This document shows positions 5,966-11,001 of a stretch of DNA of 11,001 nt, piece by piece; positions within the stretch are counted from its first letter, which is position 1, and each line of letters starts with the position of its first letter. Under the pieces are notes generated by a model. That model was not told the origin of the DNA. It was given only the letters and a program-made list of their open reading frames with translations, and ran no database searches. This stretch comes from JBEVEP01 sp040512755. GTDB lineage: Bacteria; Pseudomonadota; Alphaproteobacteria; Rhizobiales; Rhizobiaceae. The stretch covers positions 1 to 11,001 of the forward strand of contig JBEVEP010000220.1 in NCBI GenBank assembly GCA_040512755.1, in the 5' to 3' direction. A program made the translations under genes and the position numbers.

Positions 5966-6838
5966 GTGAACGCTTTCGGCTCACAGTCCATGGCGGCGCC
6001 GCTGCGGCGCGTATTGATGCGGCCCGCTGCAAACGCCATGCGCCGGGCAAGCCGCGGCGAATGGCACTACGGGCCGGGCTTCGATCCCGTAAGGGCTGCT
6101 CAGCAGCATGAGCGCCTTGCTGCGCTTGTGGCAGCCTCGGGTGCGGCGATCGAGTGGATCGAGGACCGCGACGACGGCCTTTCGGACTCGGTTTTCACGC
6201 ATGATCCCTCCCTGATGACGGATCACGGCGCGATCATCCTTTCCATGGGCAAGCCTTTACGTCGCGCCGAGCCGGCGCTTCACGAGGATACCTACAAGCG
6301 CCTGGGCATACCGGTCCTTGGGCGCATTGCCGACCCGGGGCAGGTCGAGGGCGGCGACTGTGTCTGGGTGGACGGCAAGACCTTGGCCATCGGGCGCGGC
6401 GTTCGCACAAATCAGGACGGCATCCAGCAGATGGCAAACCTGCTCGGTCCGCTTGGCATGGAGGTTTATGGCTACGACCTGCCGCTGTGGCATGGGGAGG
6501 AGGCCTGCCTGCATCTGATGTCCGTCATCAGCCCGCTCGCGGACGATCTGGCGCTCGTCTTCGCGCCACTGTTGCCGACGGCCTTCTATCAGCTACTGAA
6601 GACGCATGGGATCCGTCTTATCGAAGGCGATTCCAGCGAGTTCTCGGAAAGCCACGGGCTTAGCCTCAATGTGCTACCTACCGCGCCGCGAGAGGTGATC
6701 GCGGTCGCCGGGTTCCCGAAGACGAAGGCCGCCATGGAAGCCGCCGGCTGCACGGTGAAGACCTTTGAAGCGGATGCGCTTTGCATTGCCTGCGAGGGCG
6801 GGCCGACATGCCTGACACGGCCGATCCTGCGCCAGTGA
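5966..6838 (+). CDS. DDAH-like guanidino hydrolase (pentein/amidinotransferase superfamily)
   Basis: This resembles dimethylarginine dimethylaminohydrolase: the family uses a Cys-His-acid site to hydrolyse the guanidino carbon of arginine-type substrates, for example methylarginine to citrulline plus methylamine. From the GTG at 5966 the product has 290 residues. Visible motifs are FGSQSMAAPLRRVLMR at the N-terminus, FTHDPSLM (around 77-84), EGGDC (129-132), the substrate-loop-like GRGVRTN (143-149), catalytic His183 in LHLMS, and catalytic Cys282 in GGPTCLTRP close to the C-terminus. The GTG start is preferred: GGGACGGA lies 5 nt upstream, family proteins begin near this point, and the alternative ATG at 5909 has no ribosome site and lies upstream of the predicted transcription start. 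It is the first gene of the plus-strand unit, overlapping the next gene by 31 bp. Hydrolysis of arginine, methylarginine or another guanidino compound cannot be told apart here. Confidence 0.85.
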   Translation: MNAFGSQSMAAPLRRVLMRPAANAMRRASRGEWHYGPGFDPVRAAQQHERLAALVAASGAAIEWIEDRDDGLSDSVFTHDPSLMTDHGAIILSMGKPLRRAEPALHEDTYKRLGIPVLGRIADPGQVEGGDCVWVDGKTLAIGRGVRTNQDGIQQMANLLGPLGMEVYGYDLPLWHGEEACLHLMSVISPLADDLALVFAPLLPTAFYQLLKTHGIRLIEGDSSEFSESHGLSLNVLPTAPREVIAVAGFPKTKAAMEAAGCTVKTFEADALCIACEGGPTCLTRPILRQ

Positions 6839-7530
6839 CCGCCCGCCGGAAATTCCGCCGGGAGGGTGAAGGGCGCCGCCGGCAGGACCTGATCGAGGCC
6901 ACGCTCGATTGCGTGGCGGAGCGCGGGCTCGCGGGGGCGACGGTCAGGGCCATAGCACTCCGCGCGGGTGTCACTGCGGGTCTCATCCGGCATTATTTTC
7001 CGGGCAAGGAGGATCTTCTTCAGGCGGCCTACGCTACGATCGTTGGCCGCATGACGGAACAGGCCAAGGCTGCACCCGGCATGGAACAGGCCGATCCCCG
7101 CCGCCGGCTCGCCGCTTTCGTGGAGGCCAATCTCGGGGCGCCTGTCATGGATGTGCGGATATTCTCGCTCTGGGCAGGCTTCATCGGCCGTGTCCACGCG
7201 GATCCGACATTAAGCGCCGCGCACCGCGAAGGCTATCTCGGCTTCCGCGATGAACTGGAAACGCTCGTCGCCGAAGTACTGGACGGATCGGATCGGACAA
7301 CGGACAAGGCGCAATTGCGCCACTATGCCATTGCGATCAACGCTATCCTCGACGGGCTTTGGATCGAAGGCTGCCTGGCGCCTGAAATGTTCGGGCATCG
7401 GGAACTGGCCGACATCGGACTCGCGTCCGTCGAAGCCGTGCTGGGCCTCGATCTGCGAACACCGGGCGAAGAGGCTGCTTCAGTTCGTCGACCGGCTCTA
7501 TCCTCTGAGGCAGTGGGAAGCGGCGGGTGA
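6808..7530 (+). CDS. TetR family regulator (BetI-like)
   Basis: The 240-residue product has the TetR N-terminal DNA-binding domain: RRQDLIEATLDCVAERG (24-40), then the helix-turn-helix TVRAIALRAGVTAGLIRHYF (45-64) followed by PGKEDLL. The C-terminal ligand domain carries DGLWIEGCLAPEMF, typical of the BetI-type C-terminal domain. The last ~20 residues are polar and probably disordered. The ATG at 6808 is preferred over an in-frame TTG at 6781 because GCGAGGGCGGG lies upstream and the family starts there. It overlaps the hydrolase gene by 31 bp; its ATG shares two bases with that enzyme's catalytic cysteine codon. Such regulators usually repress neighbouring and own genes until a ligand binds. 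The palindromes at 5755-5772 and 5893-5917 are candidate operators. Confidence 0.9.
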   Translation: MPDTADPAPVTARRKFRREGEGRRRQDLIEATLDCVAERGLAGATVRAIALRAGVTAGLIRHYFPGKEDLLQAAYATIVGRMTEQAKAAPGMEQADPRRRLAAFVEANLGAPVMDVRIFSLWAGFIGRVHADPTLSAAHREGYLGFRDELETLVAEVLDGSDRTTDKAQLRHYAIAINAILDGLWIEGCLAPEMFGHRELADIGLASVEAVLGLDLRTPGEEAASVRRPALSSEAVGSGG

Positions 7531-7591
7531 GCTCCCGCTGGCACAGGCAAATCCAATGGGACTAGGGGCAAACTGTGGAAGGGCCTGATTT

Positions 7592-9166
7592 ATGACGACA
7601 GTCGGCGAAGCTTTGATCACGCTGCTTGAAGCGCATGGCGTCGAGACCGTTTTCGGCATCCCCGGCGTCCATACGATCGAGCTCTATCGCGGCCTTGCCC
7701 ATTCAAAAATCCGCCATGTGACGCCGCGCCACGAACAGGGCGCCGGCTTCATGGCTGACGGCTATGCGCGTGTGAGCGGCAGGCCGGGCGTCGCGTTCGT
7801 CATCACGGGGCCAGGTCTCACCAACACCATCACCGCCATGGCGCAGGCGCGCGCCGATTCGGTTCCCCTGCTGGTCATCTCCGGGGTCAACCGGCGTGCT
7901 TCGCTTGGCAAGGGTCTGGGTTTCCTTCATGAGTTGCCCGACCAGCGCGGCATGATGGCAACGGTTGCGCTGTCCTCGGAACGGATCGAAGAGCCTGGAG
8001 CGCTTGCGGGCGCACTTGCCCGGGCTTTTTCACGCTTGAGAACGGGCCGGCCGGGGCCCGTGCATATTGAAATACCGATCGACGTCATGGCGATGCCGGC
8101 AGGCGAGATTTCCATCGCGCCGCAGCCAGTCTCGCCGCCCGCACCCGATAGCCAAACGATCACCGAGGCCGCGCGGCTTGCCGCTGCTGCAAACTTTCCG
8201 CTCATTCTGGCGGGCGGCGGCGCCAGGCGCGCGGAAGGCCCGTTGCGTCAGCTTGCCGAATCGCTCGACGCCCCTGTCATCACGACGGCCAATGGGCGCG
8301 GTCTTCTCCACCGCCATCCGCTCGCGGTTCACGCCAGCCCGAGCCTGCAGGCGATACGCCGCATGATGGCGGAGGCCGACCTGGTGATCGCCGCGGGAAC
8401 CGAACTCGGGCCGACAGACTATGATATGTATGCCGATGGCGGCTTCACCCCGCCACGCAACCTGATCAGGATTGATATCGATGCGGAGCAGCTTGCGCGC
8501 TGGCCGGCGACGATGCGCATCGCGGCGGATTGTTCTTCGGCATTGTCGGCGCTTGTCGACTTGTTGCCGGACGGGAAAGACGCCAGCGGCCAGGCGCGCG
8601 CGGTGGCCGGCCGGAACGCCGCCTTCGCCGAAATCGGTCCGGCGATGCAGCACCAGGTGCGCGTGATCGAGATGATCCGCGACACGCTGCCTGGGTCGAT
8701 CCTGGTTGGCGATTCCACCCAGCCGATCTATGCCGGGAATCTCTGCTACGATCACGACCGTCCGGGCGGATGGTTCAACGCGGCGACTGGGTTCGGAGCG
8801 CTTGGCTATGGGCCGCCCGCCGCCATTGGCGCTGCTCTTGCCGATCCGGCCGCGCCGGTCGTCTGCTTGTCCGGCGACGGCGGCTTCCAGTTCACCTTTC
8901 CCGAAATGGGAGCAGCCCTCGACGCGCAGGCTCCAGTCATTTTCGTCATCTGGAACAACCACGGTTATCGCGAGATCGAGGCGTCCATGCTGGATGCAGG
9001 GGTCGAGCCGGTCGGGGTTTCCCCCGCCCCGCCGGACTTCTGCCGTATCGCGGAGGCCTACCACATGCACGCGGAGCGGCTCACGTGCCCCGATGGCCTG
9101 CCCTCGGCTCTCATGCGCGCCCGCAAAATCGGGAAGCCCTGCCTGATCGAGATCATGGTGGATTGA
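7592..9166 (+). CDS. aruI: ThDP-dependent 2-oxo-acid decarboxylase, probable 5-guanidino-2-oxopentanoate decarboxylase
   Basis: The 524-residue protein has the three-domain layout of the acetolactate synthase/pyruvate decarboxylase family. The pyrimidine-binding domain holds catalytic Glu48 in PRHEQGAGFMADGYARVSG. The middle domain follows at about 190-330. The ThDP/Mg-binding motif starts GDGGFQF at 428 and ends with WNN (454-456). The N-terminal stretches FGIPGVHTIELYRGLA and LGFLHELPDQRGMM match what I recall of AruI-type 2-ketoarginine decarboxylases rather than true acetolactate synthases. AruI converts 5-guanidino-2-oxopentanoate to 4-guanidinobutanal and CO2 in the arginine transaminase route. 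GGAAGGG lies about 8 nt before the ATG. It follows the TetR gene by 61 bp. The family is certain; the substrate is probable, given the guanidino hydrolase and basic amino acid importer alongside. A ureido-2-oxo acid made from citrulline is an alternative. Confidence 0.8.
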   Translation: MTTVGEALITLLEAHGVETVFGIPGVHTIELYRGLAHSKIRHVTPRHEQGAGFMADGYARVSGRPGVAFVITGPGLTNTITAMAQARADSVPLLVISGVNRRASLGKGLGFLHELPDQRGMMATVALSSERIEEPGALAGALARAFSRLRTGRPGPVHIEIPIDVMAMPAGEISIAPQPVSPPAPDSQTITEAARLAAAANFPLILAGGGARRAEGPLRQLAESLDAPVITTANGRGLLHRHPLAVHASPSLQAIRRMMAEADLVIAAGTELGPTDYDMYADGGFTPPRNLIRIDIDAEQLARWPATMRIAADCSSALSALVDLLPDGKDASGQARAVAGRNAAFAEIGPAMQHQVRVIEMIRDTLPGSILVGDSTQPIYAGNLCYDHDRPGGWFNAATGFGALGYGPPAAIGAALADPAAPVVCLSGDGGFQFTFPEMGAALDAQAPVIFVIWNNHGYREIEASMLDAGVEPVGVSPAPPDFCRIAEAYHMHAERLTCPDGLPSALMRARKIGKPCLIEIMVD

Positions 9167-9452
9167 GCTGCGCAATGTGGCGCGAGCACCTCGGCAATGA
9201 GCGGGTTGTCCGATGGGGCAAAACGGTGCACCGGAGAGATTAGCAAGGGACCGCTGTAGTGAGAGAGGCCGAGCTGCCAGATCTTCGAAGCAGCGCCTCG
9301 AGCCAGAGCCTCGTCGAGATGAGATGCGGCTTCTAGGGTAGTTCAGTAACCAAGACCCTACGCCTATCGGATGATGCCCCCCGGAACACGAGAAATCTTC
9401 ACATTTTTGACACGCTACGCTACGTAATGTGACCAGACGGTCGGTTTACCGT

Positions 9453-9497
9453 TCAGGAGGAGCCATAAAGCCCCTTTGGTATCCTCCTGACATTTTT
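9453..9497 (+). terminator. Rho-independent terminator
   Basis: TCAGGAGGA (9453-9461) pairs perfectly with TCCTCCTGA (9482-9490); CC/GG and AAAG/CTTT pair inside around a CCC loop. The stem is followed by CATTTTT (T5 at 9493-9497). Only the plus strand has the T tract, so it probably ends the hydrolase-TetR-decarboxylase transcript about 290 bp after the last gene. Confidence 0.65.
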
Positions 9498-9560
9498 CCC
9501 CAATCCAAAATGATGAAGACGCTACGCCTGTAGGGAGTGCTGCGGCTAGGGTAGAGTGCG

Positions 9561-9633
9561 CCGCTGCCGAACAATTTCGCGGTAGCGGCAGCGGGAGCCT
9601 CGCAAATCAAACCCCCCGCCCGGTGCTCCCGCT
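9561..9633. repeat. Two overlapping, mutually exclusive inverted repeats
   Basis: CCGCTGCCG (9561-9569) pairs perfectly with CGGCAGCGG (9586-9594). AGCGGGAGC (9590-9598) pairs perfectly with GCTCCCGCT (9625-9633). The right arm of the first shares bases 9590-9594 with the left arm of the second, so only one can form at a time. No T tract follows either. Function is unknown. Confidence 0.5.
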
Positions 9634-9936
9634 GTCCTCTTGCGACAACCGGTCCGATTGCTGACGTGTCTGCTACACGAGAACGGCAGCCTGGGCGGCC
9701 CTGTCAATTCAGGTCAATAACAGAGGTACGCCGTTGCCAGGGTGGGGTACCGGCACGGCTTTCATAGAGCATTCGTCGGGTTTTATGGACCTTCAATCTT
9801 TCATACCTGCAATTAATGCGAGGAATGGCCCCTACGCTCAAGCACGAGATTTGCCAGAATTGTCGGGATACCATGCCATCTCCTGCCATCTTGCCGGCAG
9901 GAACCTTCAGAGTTATATTTGCCTTGAAGGAGCTTC

Positions 9937-10188
9937 ATCAAGGCCGAACCTCAGCTTTCTGTACGCAGCGCAAAGGCCCGTGATCTTGCGCGCCGGCTTG
10001 CCCGGCGTGAAAACCGTTCGATCGCAGACGTTGTCGAGCGCGCGCTAGAATCCTATGAGGTCCGCGAGGCAGGGCGTGAGCCGGCCGCGTCATTTTATTC
10101 CCGTCTTTCAGCCCAATACGGGACCGATTTGGATCTCGAGGCCGTCATCAAGGAAAGTTGGCAGGGCCATAAAGGCATTGACCTTTGA
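9937..10188 (+). CDS. VapB-like antitoxin with non-canonical start
   Basis: The frame ending TGA at 10186-10188 encodes a VapB/PSK-type antitoxin: KAEPQLSVRSAKARDLARRL, then RRENRSIADVVERALESY (a short DNA-binding region), followed by an acidic, flexible tail ending GHKGIDL that would wrap the toxin. There is no ATG, GTG or TTG between the in-frame stop at 9925-9927 and the last few codons. The best start is ATC at 9937, preceded by AAGGAG (9927-9932, 4 nt away), giving 83 residues; homologues probably begin at this point with ATG. The ribosome site and start lie inside a hairpin (TGAAG-GAG-CTTCA). Its last codons overlap the toxin start (TTGA). Either ATC initiation is used for very low expression, or the antitoxin is a recent start-loss pseudogene, or there is a base error. 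Confidence 0.7.
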   Translation: MKAEPQLSVRSAKARDLARRLARRENRSIADVVERALESYEVREAGREPAASFYSRLSAQYGTDLDLEAVIKESWQGHKGIDL

Positions 10189-10598
10189 TCTTTTTGGACA
10201 CCAACATCATTTCCGAAACGCTGAAGAAGTCTCCAAGCGAAGCGGTCATTGCTTGGCTCGTCCGGTACGATGCCGAGCTTGCGCTTCCAACGGTGACGAT
10301 CGCGGAGATCGCTTTTGGCCTCCAGAAAATACGCCCAGACGAGCGTGCCGAGCGGTTGGAGCGGGGATTGTCCGACTGGCGTCGCCGCTTCGCCGATCGC
10401 ATCTACGGGCTGACCGAGGAAGCCGCGATGGCCTACGGTGAAATAATGGGTGTGGCGGTGCGTCGAGGGCAATCGATGTCAGCAACCGACGGCATGATTG
10501 CAGCAATTGCGCTGGTCAATGGTGGGCGCCTTGCCACGCGAAACCTCAGCGACTTCGCGACCGCCGGTCTCGATCTGGTTTCTCCCTGGGAGTTCTGA
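10185..10598 (+). CDS. vapC: VapC-like PIN-domain ribonuclease toxin
   Basis: The 137-residue product is a PIN-domain toxin of the VapC/FitB type, a Mg-dependent endoribonuclease held inactive by its VapB partner. The acidic site is intact: Asp5 in MIFLDTN, Glu41 in TIAEIAFG, Asp102 in SATDGMIAAIAL, and Asp123 in RNLSDF. The start is TTG at 10185, overlapping the antitoxin stop in TTGA, so its translation depends on ribosomes arriving from the antitoxin. That coupling matters because the antitoxin itself lacks a standard start codon. Length and motif spacing are normal. I place it in a type II toxin-antitoxin pair with high confidence; whether it is active here is open. Confidence 0.92.
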   Translation: MIFLDTNIISETLKKSPSEAVIAWLVRYDAELALPTVTIAEIAFGLQKIRPDERAERLERGLSDWRRRFADRIYGLTEEAAMAYGEIMGVAVRRGQSMSATDGMIAAIALVNGGRLATRNLSDFATAGLDLVSPWEF

Positions 10599-10610
10599 CC
10601 TGGAGCTATT

Positions 10611-10670
10611 CGGGAAAAGTGGAAACTGGTTTGCTGTTTTGCGATTGCGCAAAAAGCAAAGAGTTGGCGC
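10611..10670. repeat. Degenerate palindromic element related to the 904-1064 repeat
   Basis: GGGAAAAGTGGAAACTGGTTTGC (in part, 10613-10634) aligns with GGAAAAGTGGACGCCGGTTTTCC of the repeat near 979-1001, and both continue into a GATTGCG/AATTGCG block. Inside, TTTGCT (10630-10635) and TTTTGCG (10637-10643) pair with CGCAAAA (10648-10654) and AGCAAA (10655-10660). This gives a 13-bp stem with one bulged G and loop ATTG. There is no T tract on either strand. It sits between the convergent ends of vapC and the gene ending at 10709. Confidence 0.6.
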
Positions 10671-10708
10671 CAAAGGGCCGGGCATGGCCATGCGAGACGG
10701 AGCGTTTC

Positions 10709-11001
10709 CTATTGCTCCCCTTTGGGATCCCGATCGCATGAGCTGAACGCGTCGACATCAGGCGTCGATACTTCTTCTTGTTCAAGCGGGCCGCCCTCTG
10801 CCAATTCGCGGCAGAACCTCTGGCGGTCATTCGTGGCCCAGTTCGGACGGGTCTTGGCCGAGGTCCGGAAATGGCTCTTCGGCCAGAGCCCGAAATGCTT
10901 GGCGCGGAGGCGCGCCACCTTGGATTTCTCGTTGATGTCGTGGGCGGTTTTCTCCTTGTGCTTGTCGCGCAGGATGGGCGCCAGATTGCTCTCGCGGTTC
11001 T
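10709..11001 (-). CDS. Unrecognised protein, C-terminal part only
   Basis: An uninterrupted minus-strand frame enters from the window edge and ends at TAG 10711-10709, giving at least 97 residues with no start inside that is needed. The visible part is very basic and hydrophilic: NRESNLAPILRDKHKEK, KSKVARLRAKHFGLWPKSHF, TSAKTRPNWATNDRQRF, then an acidic tail ELAEGGPLEQEEVSTPDVDAF. The alternation of Lys/Arg-rich helices suggests a nucleic-acid contact, but I do not recognise the family. A GTG at 10918 is not evidence of a start, since coding character continues upstream of it. It is convergent with vapC. It could belong to an accessory or mobile gene block beyond the window. Confidence 0.5.
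   Translation of the reverse strand, partial: NRESNLAPILRDKHKEKTAHDINEKSKVARLRAKHFGLWPKSHFRTSAKTRPNWATNDRQRFCRELAEGGPLEQEEVSTPDVDAFSSCDRDPKGEQ

Larger units (their letters stand above)
9167..9936. other. 770-bp intergenic region with several inverted repeats
   Basis: No gene is supported here; the open frames are short and lack ribosome sites or family features. The region includes TAGGGT (9334-9339) / ACCCTA (9355-9360), the terminator at 9453-9497, and a pair of overlapping inverted repeats at 9561-9633. Fragments ACGCCT-TGTAGGG and TGCGGCT-TAGGGTAG occur twice in different order, near 9315-9370 and 9518-9552. Base composition is lower in GC than the genes on either side. It looks like an accessory-region junction between the catabolic cluster and the toxin-antitoxin pair. 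Confidence 0.6.

Noticed and set aside
7592..9166. Acetolactate synthase (IlvB) as the identity of the ThDP enzyme
   Set aside because: There is no small regulatory subunit or branched-chain gene nearby, the protein is shorter than typical IlvB, and its N-terminal motifs and guanidino-related neighbours fit an AruI-type decarboxylase better.
8030..9175. A 381-codon minus-strand open frame
   Set aside because: It is antisense to the well-supported ThDP decarboxylase, with Arg/Gly/His-rich composition and no recognisable motif.
9734..10048. A 104-codon plus-strand open frame before vapC
   Set aside because: It overlaps the antitoxin in another frame, has no ribosome site and resembles no protein family I recognise.

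Overview
The window looks like chromosomal or megaplasmid DNA of an alphaproteobacterium of the order Hyphomicrobiales (Rhizobiales), most likely Phyllobacteriaceae/Rhizobiaceae. This is inferred from the high GC, a GGAAC-N16-CGTT (EcfG-type) promoter in front of a csbD gene, palindromic GGAAAAGTGGA/CCGGAATTGC repeats typical of that order, and opine/arginine-type ABC transporter genes. No RNA gene, insertion sequence or CRISPR array was found.

Layout. Positions 1-708 hold no convincing gene: a GC-rich stretch with a weak boxA-like motif, then three tandem ~95-bp repeats each carrying a hairpin, then an EcfG-like stress promoter. csbD follows at 709-906 (+), and its stop codon is the first three bases of a palindromic repeat cluster (904-1064). 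A long hairpin with a T tract lies at 1152-1206. From 5670 down to 1257 on the minus strand runs one probable operon: ABC ATPase, periplasmic binding protein, two permeases, and an Ldh_2-family NAD(P)H-dependent oxidoreductase. A 295-bp regulatory region separates it from a divergent plus-strand unit (5966-9166): a DDAH-like guanidino hydrolase, a BetI-like TetR regulator, and a ThDP-dependent 2-oxo-acid decarboxylase resembling 5-guanidino-2-oxopentanoate (2-ketoarginine) decarboxylase AruI. About 770 bp without a gene (9167-9936) contains a terminator and several inverted repeats. A VapBC-type toxin-antitoxin pair follows (9937-10598), then a degenerate palindromic repeat and the 3' part of an unrecognised minus-strand gene running off the window.

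How it may work together. The two divergent units look like a regulated uptake-and-breakdown module for a guanidino compound such as arginine, a methylated arginine, an opine or another arginine derivative. The transporter imports the compound, the pentein-family hydrolase attacks the guanidino group, the decarboxylase removes CO2 from a derived 2-oxo acid, and the Ldh_2 enzyme reduces a related 2-oxo or cyclic imino acid. The TetR protein probably senses a ligand and acts at one or both palindromes in the divergent promoter region. No aminotransferase, aldehyde dehydrogenase or ureohydrolase is present, so the route must be completed elsewhere. The substrate is inference; the gene families are clear.

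Two genes (the first permease and the VapB-like antitoxin) have no ATG, GTG or TTG where the protein family should begin, which is unusual and worth checking.
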